NCBI RefSeq assembly: GCF_032854445.1
Contig: NC_088302.1
Span: 4,213,338-4,277,337, forward strand
Direction: 5' to 3'
Length of the DNA: 64,000 nt
Source of the DNA: Liolophura sinensis
Lineage: Eukaryota; Mollusca; Polyplacophora; Chitonida; Chitonidae
A program made the translations under genes and the position numbers. The notes below the pieces were generated by a model that was given only the letters and a program-made list of their open reading frames with translations, did no database searches and was not told the DNA's origin. Positions 24,401 through 38,400 of this stretch are shown here, piece by piece; the stretch's first letter is position 1, and every line of letters starts with the position of its first letter.

Positions 24401-27400
24401 TTACATGTACCTTCACTGCAGGTACTACAGATGGCATTAAAAAGCCCTTGATTAAAAAAAAAATTGTGAATCAAGTTGAGAAAAACACCTACTAGTGATA
24501 CAAAAATTCCTTTGGGATGTATCAGTACCTGTAGGGAGATATAAGACATTATTGCATGAAACATAAAACCAAGACAACTACATAAACATCAGCACTCAAA
24601 TGTGACTTATAATATGTGACTCTTCATGCAAATCCCTAAACTAACATAGGAAGAATAACATTATCACAGACAACTAGAATCAACACACCTGGAATAAATA
24701 AAAATCTCTACCTACCAGTAACAGATCCTAATTCAACACAACAGTCAAAGTCTTTATAGTCTTCTACATGTAACAAAGATACAGGCCAACTTCAAGATGT
24801 TTTTCTTACCACCATCATCGATTTTACCATCAATTTGGGGGGAAAATATGTTTCACAGTTGTGGCCAATTAATAGTTTCACATTATTATGTTGGGTAAAA
24901 TACCTAAAAACAATTTTTTTTTGTGTTGATGATGTACATGGCTCCAACAGCACCTTTGTGGATATAGCTTATTAGACAGTGTTGACGGATCAGGACAGGA
25001 AGGCTTTGAAATGAAAAACTGACCACAATTTGATCATGGTCCTCCATAATGTCTCCCTTCAAGTTCACATTATGGAGAAAAAAGAACAATTTATCAAAGG
25101 ATACCCACAAAATGTTGACGTTTTCCTGTCTGAATTTTCACGGTATTACAGACATGAAAGTCAGGAATTGTGTGAGTATGTAAGTTACAACATCCATGAT
25201 CGCCCACCTGTGACATCTGTGACAAATATGCACATGTAAAGTTACCAACCATCTTGAGCCTTCCCGCCCTCAAACCAATGTACAAAGTAAATCCTGCTTC
25301 TTCCTTAAAGGGATACACAGTCAATGCTGACTGGCTGTCAGTGGAGGTTTTCCTTGGTTAAGTTTTGCAGCCTTGGTCACACTTGAATAAATGTACCACA
25401 CCTAAACTTCAGCTTAGGCAAAGCATAGCCTGGGCTTGCCTGTCCCTCACACCAGCCAATCAGAATTGATTCTGTAGCCATTTAAACTGTAAAAAGCTAT
25501 GACAAATGAGGTGGAATTGTGTGTATTGTGTATCTCATACACTGTATGCTGTATAAACCATGACCCATCTTGTATACTACACAAATATACAAGATTCTTT
25601 GATCATCAAGGGTACAAAACTATACGATAGCAGTAAATATATTCTGGTGTGACAACAACATATGATTTAGTCTTACTTGTGTAAGTAAGTACATTATGAC
25701 AGTCATAACGAAGACAAAACCACTAACCTCTTCTGTCACAAACCATAAACATTTATGTGTATATACATGAGGATTTTCACCTTGAACAAAGTAAAAAAAG
25801 AAAAACATCAATGACATACAAGTGATAACAAAGCTGGGGTCAATTATAAACAGCACACAAATGACAATTTTTCTCACATACAAAGTATCAGTTACAAAAT
25901 AACTCTGCTGATGTTGGGCTACTCACATTTATCTCATCCTTAACACCCACTTATAAAAATCCCAGCCATATTGAAGGCTCTCACACCAATGTATTTAACA
26001 AAATTCACGGTTAAAATATTCCTCACCACGTACTCAAACCCCACAAAGTGAGCAAGCTCATTCTTAGAGTAATATTACAAAGTGCCTGAGAATCACACTT
26101 CCAAATGTAGCTTAAACTGAACCACCTTTGTGAAAGGTGCAATATCGTGCCATATAAAAAAAACACATATCCGTGATAAAACCTCGTCTCTTTAAGTGCA
26201 TTCATAAAAATACTCTCACAGATGTATGTATTGCTTTTGATAACGTATCCCTACATGTGAAATGGGCAAGTTTTCTGAAAAGGCAGACACAGATCCGTCA
26301 GAAGAGTCCTTTGTGCCTTTGATTCTTCCTCACAATCAGCAGGATGAGCAATGTGGCATAAACCAACAACAGTAACAGTGCTGGTGGTTGTTATATAAGA
26401 GAGTACAGCTCTTATCACAAGTGGCAAGCTATGGGGCTTCTTGCAGCTGGACGTTATTAATGATGTCAGGGGCCTGCTGCTATAACCATGTACAAGGACA
26501 CTTTAATATGAGGGTAGCTGCACCACCCACAACACCCCCCTCCCCCCAGTCACACTAATGTACACAGGTATCAGTGTCGGAGATATAATGTACTCCTATG
26601 TGAGCCGGTATGTATAATGATCAGGCCTATAATTAATGTAACCATAAACAAGTATGAAAATAGAGGCTTACTATACACGTGTCTACTGAAATGTGTAGGA
26701 TGAAAACTTTACGATGTGTTATTCATGTGATCATGTATGTACATATGACACTGGGGCCCATTATTTCTGTAGCATTAACACTGTGATTCACTATTTACGT
26801 AGCTCGCACACCTAACACCATGATTTGTCATTTATGTAGCTTGCACATGTACAGATGACAGAGTGATCCATTATTTATGTAGCTTGCCTAGAACACATGA
26901 CAATGTGACATGCTACTCAAACTTTCACAGGCACCCTTGCAATTACAACAACACTAAGTATTCATACCAGGGGTAACTGTATTAAGGGACTCGACATTTT
27001 ATGCAAATTTCCATCCCACAAAAGTCTTATGGATGAACTCTTTTTCCCAGATGTTACCTGTGGAAATTGTTTTCTGGTGGAAATCCTGAACAACAACAGC
27101 ACTTTCACATCTTGCCATAGACAACAATACAGCTTGTTTAGCCAATGTACAAACATGTACACACTGATATCCGTTCTGTTACAAACAACACACACAATAT
27201 ATATTTGTATTGCTGCCATGATCTTAAATCTTACATGTACATTGTCTCACACCTGGAATATCGGGCCTACAATTAATTATCTTGTTCATTATTTCAATAC
27301 GCTGGAGAAGGAAATTCATACCTGAACTGCTTGAACTTTTAACACATACCATACCGTAAGCAAGTCATTCGCTAAACCTTGTCTGACCGGGATAAGAAAG

Positions 27401-27544
27401 CTCTGTATCAGACATCATCTTCTGCATATATATCTGGAGTATATACCTGTATCTTATCCTACCAAGACAAAAAATAAACAAACAAGGACCATGTTTAATG
27501 ATACACAAGAATATCTCAAGACACCCCTTTTTGACCTCATGTAA
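21444..27544. other. gene-free region between the convergent genes
   Basis: No exon was recognised on either strand. Small items: ATA microsatellite 22921-22938 and the 24.1-kb array. On the - strand, AATAAA motifs at 21919-21914 and 21915-21910 are candidate distal poly(A) signals for MYO9, but closer ones exist and the 3' UTR length is unknown. Confidence 0.5.
24110..24245. repeat. about 40-bp tandem array, 3-4 copies
   Basis: Units of AAATCAGTCAAGCAGTTCCC plus TCAATGTGCTTACTTAC, the first copy diverged. Confidence 0.9.
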
Positions 27545-29195
27545 AGATTCATGTTTTGTCTGACCTCAGCCTTAATTATGTCTTGTCTGACATTAAACAA
27601 CATTGTCCATTAACTCATGTCTTGTCTGACACTAAACAACATTGTCCATTAACTCATGTCTTGTCTGACATTAAACAACATTGTCCATTAACTCATGTCT
27701 TGTCTGACATTAAACAACATTGTCCATTAACTCATGTCTTGTCTAACAGTATCATTGAACACTTGGGGCCTAATGTCTTGTCTGATGTTATTCTTGAATA
27801 CACAGGAACTTCTGTCATATGTGACCTTGTCCTTGAATACCTGGGAACTCACGTCTTGAGTGACCTGACCTTATCCTTGAATACCAGTAAACACTTCTTG
27901 CCTGACCTTATCCTTGAATACCTGGGAACTCACGTCTTGAGTGACCTGACCTTATCCTTGAATACCTGTAAACACTTCTTGCCTGACCCTATCCTTGAAT
28001 ACCTGGGAACTCACGTCTTGAGTGACCTGACCTTATCCTTGAATACCTGTAAACACTTCTTGCCTGACCCTATCCTTGAATACCTGGGAACTCACATCTT
28101 GAGTGACCTGACCTTATCCTTGAATACCTGTAAACACTTCTTGCCTGACCCTATCCTTGAATACCTGGGAACTCACGTCTTGAGTGACCTGACCTTATCC
28201 TTGAATACCAGTAAACACTTCTTGCCTGACCTTATCCTTGAATACCTGGGAACTCACGTCTTGAGTGACCTGACCTTATCCTTGAATACCTGTAAACACT
28301 TCTTGCCTGACCTTATCCTTGAACACCTGGGAACTCACGTCTTGAGTGACCTGACCTTATCCTTGAATACCAGTAAACACTTCTTGCCTGACCTTATCCT
28401 TGAATACCTGGGAACTCACGTCTTGAGTGACCTGACCTTATCCTTGAATACCTGTAAACACTTCTTGCCTGACCTTATCCTTGAATACCTGGGAACTCAC
28501 GTCTTGAGTGACCTGACCTTATCCTTGAATACCTGTAAACACTTCTTGCCTGACCTTGTCCTTGAATACCTGGGAACTCACGTCTTGAGTGACCTGACCT
28601 TATCCTTGAATACCTGTAAACACTTCTTGCCTGACCTTGTCCTTGAATACCTGGGAACTCACGTCTTGAGTGACCTGACCTTATCCTTGAATACCTGTAA
28701 ACACTTCTTGCCTGACCTTAACCTTGAATACCTGGGAACTCACGTCTTGAGTGACCTGACCTTATCCTTGAATACCTGTAAACACTTCTTGCCTGACCTT
28801 ATCCTTGAATACCTGGGAACTCACGTCTTGAGTGACCTGACCTTATCCTTCAATACCTGTAAACAAATCATGCCTGACCTTGTCCTAGAATACCTGGAAA
28901 CATATCTTGCCTGACATTACCCTTGAATGCCTGGGAACTCTCGTCTTGTGTGACCTGACCCTATCCTTGAATACCTGGGAACTCTCGTCTTGTGTGACCT
29001 GACCCTATCCTTGAATACCTGGGAACTCTCGTCTTGTGTGACCTGACCCTATCCTTGAATACCTGGGAACTCTCGTCTTGTGTGACCTAACCCTATCCTT
29101 GAATACCTGGGAACTCTCGTCTTGTGTGACCTGACCCTATCCTTGAATACCTGGGAACTCTCGTCTTGTGTGACCTCATCCCCTGACAGTGCGGA
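27545..29195. repeat. three-tier tandem array beyond the MYO9 stop
   Basis: Three unit types follow each other: 39 bp (TCTTGTCTGACATTAAACAA, 27556-27750), 81 bp (two half-units sharing TTATCCTTGAATACC, 27835-28870) and 44 bp (GGAACTCTCGTCTTGTGTGA, 28905-29180). The first two lengths are multiples of three, which explains a 452-codon + strand open frame that is not a gene. It starts about 50 bases past the MYO9 stop and may be in its 3' UTR. Confidence 0.95.
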
Positions 29196-29241
29196 GTAAT
29201 GCACTGTGACCTGATCTAAATATTTTGACGTAAATTATGTA

Positions 29242-29453
29242 CTAGACTAATATTTCAGCCCCTTCTTCCCTGATGCGGTTGAGGTTTCTGGGGAAGTTGA
29301 TGTAGCGGGATTCCAGCTCCATCACACTACTGTACTGGTTTATCCTCTCCTTCTCCTTGGCCTTTTTCACGGCAGCCTCATAGCGTACGGGGAGATGTCG
29401 GGCAGGCAGTGCTGCCCTCCCCTTGTTCAGGTGCTGTAACTGTGGTGGAGCCA
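29242..29453 (-). CDS. MYO9: MYO9 last exon with stop
   Basis: The exon encodes VAPPQLQHLNKGRAALPARH, then LPVRYEAAVKKAKEKERINQ and ends RIREEGAEILV with TAG at 29244-29242. The acceptor is GTTTTAG. The basic C-terminus is complete. Confidence 0.92.
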
Positions 29454-32400
29454 CTAAAACACACAATTACAGATTTGCATAAAAATTTGACATATTATAT
29501 TTGGCACATACATCTATGTATATCTGACCTGGACTATTTTACATTCCTGTCTGAAGGGGCAATGATGTCATTAGCAATACTAGGCATCCATTACATGGGA
29601 ATAGTCTACAAACTCATTGTTTCCACTGCTTTACCACGCTTACACCTGAAAAGCTTCAGCATCCTATTGCTTCTCATTTCCTACATGTAAGACAAAAAAC
29701 AAGTTGATGGAAATTTAGAAGTAAAATATCATAATTATCCAACCCCTTCCTCCCCCTTTAAATTGTAGATGAAACATGCACTGTGTCATGAGCCTATAAA
29801 CAAATCACTCTCTCCTCAGGAGCTCAATCAAATGCATGGGCTTCATGCATGTCATTAATCATTTACTACATAATGAAATTAACCATGTACTGTACCATGA
29901 AATCAAAGATTTACTGTACCATGAAATCAAACATTTGCTGTACCATGAAACATTTGCTGTACCATGAAATCAAACATTTGCTGTACCATGAAATCAAACA
30001 TTTGCTGTACCATGAAATCAAAGATTTACTGTACCATGAAATCAAAGATTTAACTGTATCATGAAATCAAAGATTTACTGTACCATGACATCAAACATTT
30101 GCTGTACCATCAAATCAAACATTTGCTGTACCATGAAATCAAAGATTTACTGTACCATGACATCAAACATTTGCTGTACCATGACATCAAACATTTGCTG
30201 TACCATCATATCAAACATTTGCTGCACCATGACATCAAACATTTTCTGTACCATCAAATCAAACATTTGCTGTACCATCAAATCAAACATTTGCTGTACC
30301 ATGAAATCAAACATTTACTGTACCATGACATCAAACATTTGCTGTATCACAAGTTTAAAACATAAATCTTGACCACAAGGCCAGTTCATATACCTGGGAG
30401 GTCAAAGGTTACTGCATACTCCTCATACGCCTCATCATTGTCATCCAGCGAGTCTAGAGTGCTTTCTGCATCGTCCATACTGAGGAAATCGCTGGTGAAG
30501 TCGTCATCTGATGTGCTGACGTGGCGCAGCTCCAGTGTGGGTAACTTAGAGGTCAAAGTGTTCCTGTGAAGAATACAAAGAGCTCTCTGTTACAGTAAAG
30601 CCTTTCGCAAAGCCCAAACTTGACATAAGCCTATGAGATATTCGTGGACATGAGATATTCGTGGACAGGAGCTATTCTAAAATGTTTGTCAAGCTGACCA
30701 AAATCATGCAAGATCTACTATACAGTCAGTCCATGTACAAGGTTTCATAATTGGATCTTGAGAAGTAGTGAACAAATTAACCTAACGTTCTACGCACAAA
30801 GCCATTTGAAAGCATTCTTGGTACATGTTAAGGTAAAACGAATTTTGAGAAGTGGAATATTTCCATCAAAGGGGTATATAAAGTTAGCGACATTTAGTTT
30901 TGACATTAACTGAACCTAATTTTACAAGCATATACATTTCAGCATATAACCATTTGAGAGTATTCTTGGTGTATCCAAAGGAAGGACAAACATACATGAA
31001 CATTTGCATGATCACACATCACACTTCTCCTTTCCCTTTCAGTTGTATCACAGTTATATTTCAGAATTCTCAGTCAAACAATGAACTGCCACAGTCAACA
31101 GTCAATTTGTGAAAGGTAAAAATAATCCTTGTCCATGCAGACAGTCATGATCAAGGTAATACCCTCCAACACAATTTAGCCTACACATCAAAAAGAATCT
31201 TCAGTGAGCCCTTATTCTGCAATAAACAAACTAAAAATTAACTGAGCTTGCTAACAGCTTACTTTTCTCGGGTGAGGGAGTTGATATGTTCAGACAGGAC
31301 CTTGACCTCTGCCTGAGCCCTCGATACATCCAGTTCATCCTCTTCTACAACCTCCGGCAGAGACGATGTTACCTCCTCTTTGGTCTACAACCAAGAACAC
31401 AAACGATCAGTCATTAAAGCGCAGGTTCACGATCAGCTTCACAGATATACCAAGAACAAACTTGTTTTCCACCAATCCAAAAGACTTGGGTGGATTGTGG
31501 ACATTTGGTGTTCTATGTAGGGGATGATTGGTACTGCACACATCTCAAAATTGTGAGGCCGTCAGTAAGGGACTCGTCTTGGACTGTAATACAATTCACC
31601 CTGGGTGCCCCCATGCTTACCTTGTGTACCCTCATGCTGGCCCGTACTACAGCTGCCACCACAGAAAGTCTTTGCGCCGCAGTTTCCTGAGCAGACTCCA
31701 GTGTGGAAATATCTGCTAACGTTGTCTTCAGTTTGTTCAGCTGCTTTTTAATGATATACTCTATACACCTGTTCAGGTAAACAATGAAACAGAATAGAAT
31801 GAGCACAAAATATATGTACACCTGTCCAGGTACACAATGAAACAGATTGGAATGAGCACAAAATATATGTACACCTGTCCAGGTACACAATGAAACAGAT
31901 TGGAATAAGCACAAAATATATGTACACCTGTCCAGGTACACAATGAAACAGATTGGAATGAGCACAAAATATATGTACACCTGTCCAGGTACACAATGAA
32001 ACAGAATAGAATGAGCACAAAATATATGTACACCTGTCCAGGTACACAATGAAACAGATTGGAATGAGCACAAAATATATGTACACCTGTCCAGGTACAC
32101 AATGAAAGGCAAAATATATGTACACCTGTCCAGGTACACAATAAAACAGATTGGAATGAGCACAAAATATATGTACACCTGTCCAGGTACACAATGAAAC
32201 GCAAAATATATGTACACCTGTCCAGGTACACAATGAAACAGATGGGAATGAGCACAAAATATATGTACACCTGTCCAGGTACACAATGAAACAGATTGGA
32301 ATGAGCACAAAATGTATGTATGCCTGTCCAGGTAAACAGCCAGACAGAACAGAATGAGCACAAAATATATGTAGGCTTGTCCAAGTGAGCAAAATACCAG

Positions 32401-35400
32401 GATGGAATGAGCACAAAATATATGTAGGCTTGTCCAAGTGAGCAAAATACCAGGATGGAATGAGCACAAAATATATGTAGGCTTGTCCAAGTGAGCAAAA
32501 TAACAGTATGGAATGAACACAAAATATATGTAGGCTTGTCCAAGTGAGCAAAATAACAGGATGGAAAGCATGAGCACAGATATCTATAAGGAGATAAGGA
32601 GTCTAACTGTGTAAATAATATTGCTGTTTGGAAACATTGCTCTACCAAATCTGGATAACTTACATAGTTTGTTTCGGTACCAGGTCTAAGGAATCTTGTG
32701 CTTGTAGTTTTTTATTCGTCCACATCAAACAAGGAGCAAACAATATGGCCAGGCCATTTGGGGACATCTTATTGCTGTGTTCATGCTGGGCGACTCTAGA
32801 ACAGAAACAATAAGAAAGAAAATAATTAGAAATAATCCTTACACAGGAATATGCACATCCTATATCTTGGAGCTTTTCTGGTCAAATAAGAATATACCTT
32901 TTTTTCATGCGTAAACAACTCACTTTTACTTTTTAGTAATTGAGAGGACTGGAAATCCCTGAGCCTGTTGTGGAGATACATTAATTTTGCAACTGTGGAG
33001 AGCTATTTAGACGTACAATAGACTGATCGTGCCCTCTGTTAATGTATACTGATGAAAACAACAACAATAAAATGTACAAATCATGGCAAGCCAATTAGGC
33101 TGCTAAAGCTATGTGTTTGTAAGAGACCATGTTTGGGGAAAAAAAGTGAATACATAAGGTGCTGAAAAAGTTATGATGACCAGGCAAGCCGGAAAGCATG
33201 GGATTAATCCGCAAGAGGTGGGTTTAGTTCCTAGTTTGTCTAATGGGCCTTTACAGCTTTCACAGCTCTGAAACTACATTGGCCATGTTGGCAGAATGAG
33301 AACTCAATCCCTGAAATAACACTGCACACCACAACTGGAACAAATGAGTTAATGGAATTTATGTCCTTAGTTATGAGTGTGCCACTTACACAAACATGTC
33401 CTGCGCAGTACTCACATATCATAGTGAGAAAATAGAAACATGTATTGTTCACACAATGAAGTGTTGTGAATTTCCACTGCCATCTGAGGTCGGAACTTAA
33501 AATGGTCTTACCGAGAAAGATCAAGCCCAGGCTGAGCTTAGGACACATATGCACAATATTTATTTATTTGATTGGGTGTTTTACGCTGTAATTAAGAATA
33601 TATCACTCATATGATGGCAGCTAACATTATGGTGGGAGGAAACCGGGCATGGGGGAAACTCACAAGAATCTGCAGATTTCTGGCAGACCATCCCAGGTAC
33701 AGCCAGAGAAAAACAGTAAACTTCTGGACTATAATTACCTGGCCAGGTGAAATATAAGTCTCTCAAATAGGTCATGGTTGTCACGCGGAAGCTTATCTAT
33801 CACAGCGTACAATCCCTGCAGTTTGTCCTTCTCATCTACAACCTCTGCAACAACAACAACAACACATACAGTCATACATATATATGATCAGGTTTCTTCA
33901 TTTATTTATTTGATTTGATGTTCTAAAAATATACCAGGGTTGCCAGCCTTATGGTTAGAGGAAACTGAGCAGAGCCCAGAGGAGACCCATAATCATCCAC
34001 CGGTACAACCGAGAGACCTTCAAATGCATAACCACAAGCCACAATGAGGATTACACTTCTGCCATACTGATTACTGTGTCTTGAGCCATTCTGGTAACAG
34101 GTTCAAAACAAGGCAAATTTCTGCAAGATCTTGAAGCAGACTACTAACAGCCCAAATTACAATGTACGTCACACGTCAATGTTCCCTTAAAAATCTGTGG
34201 ACAGTACATCCGAGTCTATGGAGTTAACAACCATTCTATACAAGGTACATGTAACTGATAAACCCTCTAGCACAGCTGGCCAACTACTGACCACAACGCA
34301 GAAATTTACAGAAATTTCAGTGGTTGTAAATGAAAATGTCTCAAATAAGCGAGATTAAACATTTACATTATTCACAACACATCAAGTTACCTGCTGCTTT
34401 GATAAAGTCATCGTAAAGGTCAAAGGTAAGTAGAGGCTCTGGCATTTCTCGGAAGAAGTTCTTCAGGGTGGTCGTTAAAACATGAATGTGGTATTCCTCA
34501 AAATCTACATTATCACAGTCTGAAAGATACAAAGACAGCATCATGTTAATCATCTTTATTGATATCATATATGTGGAACTGCTTCCAAACTATCTTGAAC
34601 ATGTCACTTCCTTAAATTTGTTGCTTAAAACTGCCACCTACTAGCCTTTACTGGAACCCCTTCTCTCACTATCATCCCCTCTAGGAACTACAAGTAAAGG
34701 CCTGGAGAAAAGCTGTCATAATACTTTCCTCCATCCCAGATTCCTACTCATGAAAAAAAAGTTTTTCCAGGTGCTACATGTTATATATGTTTTCCAGCAT
34801 TTTGCATGGACCTCTCAACTTAAGTAAAAACCTCATGCGGAGATTAATGGATGCTATTTCAAAACAATTTCCAACATGACGTTTCACACTGAAAGAATCG
34901 TGTTATTTGAAAGACTTGAAAATAAAACCATTTTCAAGGTTGTTCAAGGAATTACAAAGTCTTGTACACATGTCAAACAAACTTTAGGTATTTTGAAGGG
35001 TTTCAATGGACAACCAGGCCTATCTAGTCTAAATGAAACACATTTTGGGCACGATGGCAGTCCTTCACCAGGGGAATCACCTGAGAACACATGATATACT
35101 GAAATGATCAAACCAGGACAAGATGTGTGTGCCATTCCCAAATTTACCTTCATTCATGGCTGTTTTAAGTTGTTTGATTTTCTGAGCAGCCCCTGGTTTC
35201 CTGTAGATGCCCACCGTGTAGAGACCCTGTGTTTCTATGGTGTTGATGAGTTTTTCTATCACAGACCAGCCAGGGCTATCCTTGCAGAACCGGAATATGG
35301 GAGCACCAAATATGGCATAACCAGACTGATTCTGTGGGCGGTAACATGAGCATTTCAAAATGAGCTGGTAATTCAAGTTGTGACAAAAGCAGACAAGAGA

Positions 35401-38400
35401 GATAAACAAGATCAGGTAGCAAAACAAACCAATTACAGCCATTTAATCATTTCTCAGGTAAAAGTGTACTCACGTTGTCCTGGGCAGCTTTGTAGCCTTT
35501 ACAAGGTTGATTGGACTTATTGTAGCAGCGTTTGTGACAGGTATATTTACAATCTAAAAAAGGCAAAAGTAAAGGTGTGAATTAATGAAAATGATACATT
35601 AATATCATGAGTGGGAATACCTCACCATGTTTCAGTTCATTACTCCCACTGATAAACATAGACTCATTCTCCATTATAGGCCTACTTGGGAAATTACCAT
35701 CAACATGAAATTTACAATCTGCATCAACCAATGAAACGTAACTACATGTACACACATTGGCTGTTGTACAAAGTGATAGAACCGTCCCTTACCGAGTTCC
35801 CCATCACCCTATGGCCGCTTGAAACCAACTGACAGTTAAGTTTATGCTTTTGTATTTTTACATGGTTGACTAACCAGAATACTATATAATAAGGGTATAT
35901 CCTTCCAAAATTCTAGACAAAACGGTTGATCGGATGTTACTGTAGTTGATGTTGTCTTGACCAAGTCATCAATGATGTGAGTGCTCTGAAGCACAGCGAA
36001 ATTTTTACCGCCAGTTGGCACACATGCCTATCTTTTTTCAGTGCCGCCATATTTGCGAGACCATCATTCTGAAAAGCTTTCAGTTCACTTGTGTTGAAAT
36101 TTCTTTTTTAGTCTCCTTCACAGTTCTCTTATCCACTTCTCACATGGCCTGTTGTTATAGATCTTTCCACTGTATCACATGATGTAAACCATCCAATAAT
36201 ATTTCATTAATTTCCCTTGTCTCTGAGGCATTTCGGCCATTTCACTGGCTCTGAGACAACTAGGTCACCAATCTGTTTCAATGGAGAATCAGCCTATGTT
36301 TATCAGCGGGAGTAATTATGAGCATGATAAGTATGGGGTCTGTAACAAGCTACACCTGTGACATCAAATAAATCTTTATTTATCGATCACATCCTGTACA
36401 CATAAATTTCATAGTGCACATGAATTCTACTGCCCTACATTATTTGTCATTTTTCTTGAGGCTCTGGAATAGTATTTATATTGGATGGATATTTCCTCAC
36501 ACGTACATGTATCTATGTACAAACATGTTGTCCTAGCCAGACAAGATATGCTCACTCTGTCAACACACATCACATCAATACACCTAGCCACACAAGATAT
36601 GCTCACACTGTCAACACACATCACATCAATACACCTAGCCACACAAGATATGCTCACACTGTCAACACACATCACATCAATACTCCTAGCCAGACAAAAC
36701 ATGCCCACACTGTCAACACACATCACATCAAAACACCTAGCCAGACAAGATACGCTCACACTGTCAACACACATCACATCAATACACCTAGCCAGACAAG
36801 ATATGCCCACACTGTCAACACACATCACATCAATACACCTAGCCAGACAAGATATGCTCACACTGTCAACACACATCACATCAATACACCTAGCCAGACA
36901 AGATATGCCCACACTGTCAACACACATCACATCAATACACCTAGCCACACAAGATATGCTCACACTGTCAACACACATCACATCAATACACCTAGCCAGA
37001 CAAGATATGCCCACACTGTCAACACACATCACATCAATACACCTAGCCACACAAGATATGCTCACACTGTCAACACACATCACATCAATACACCTAGCCA
37101 CACAAGATATGCTCACACTGTCAACACACATCACATCAATACACCTAGCCACACAAGATATGCTCACACTGTCAACACATATCACATCAATACACCTAGC
37201 CACACAAGATATGCTCACACTGTCAACACACATCACATCAATACACCTAGCCACACAAGATATGCTCACTCTGTCAACACACATCACATCAATACACCTA
37301 GCCAGACAAGACATGCCCACACTGTCAACACACATCACATCAATACACCTAGCCAGACAACACATGCCCACATTGTCAACACACATCACATCAATACACC
37401 TAGCCAGACAAGAGATGCCCACACTGTCATTACACATCACATCAATACACCTAGCCAGACAAGATATGCCCACTCTGTCAACACACATCACATCAATACA
37501 CCTAGCCAGACAAAACATTCCGACACTGTCAACACACATCACATCAATACACCTAGCCACACAAGATATGCTTACCCTGTCAATACACATCACATCAATA
37601 CACCTAGCCACACAAGATATGCTCACTCTGTCAACACACATCACATCAATACACCTAGCCACACAAGATATGCTCACTTTGTCAACACACATCACATCAA
37701 TACAACTGGCCACACAAGATATGCCCACACTGTCAACACCTAGCCACACAAGATATGCCCACACTGTCAACACACATCACATCAATACACCAAGCCACAC
37801 AAGATATGCTTACTCTGTCAACACACATCACATCAATACACCTAGCCAGACAAAACATGCCCACACTGTCAACACACATCACATCAATACACCTAGCCAC
37901 ACAAGATATGCTCACAGTGTCAACACACATCACATCAAAACACCTGTTAGTATCATCCTTACATTCCTGGGCCTAATTTCACAAAGTGGCGAATCACATT
38001 TTTTTTATTGTACATTTATTGTCTGATATTTTGTATGTCACTATTACCCTACCATTGTCCTATATCTGCGATTATCGTACATGTATGACATCTTTATGAA
38101 ACTGTGCCCAGGTTTGGAGCAAATTGATCACCCCAATGCAATGAACACTTACACTGACAGACGAGGCCTTTTTCTCGGATCCACATCAGGTTTGAACAGG
38201 ATTCACAAAACGTTGGAATGTTGAATTGGGTGTGAAGAAGCCTGTGACTTAAGTGCTCCTGTAAAAACAATGACAAGTTGTTGATGAAAATGTGCAAAAA
38301 AGTACTATGTGTACAACATAGGAGCTCACCTACAACCATACATAACTACTACCAAATTTTCCTAATTTCGTTCTTTCAAGCAAGATGCATATGTATCAAA

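Noticed and set aside
24092-24451. 119-codon + strand open frame
   Set aside because: Half of it is the short tandem array; the rest shows no family or splice signal.
27556-28914. 452-codon + strand open frame
   Set aside because: It consists of 39- and 81-bp tandem units, both multiples of three; no non-repetitive conserved sequence.
31513-32577. 354-codon - strand open frame joined to a MYO9 exon
   Set aside because: Only the last part (31768-31621) is exon; the rest is the 53-bp array that happens to be open, and the true upstream exon is 32795-32664.
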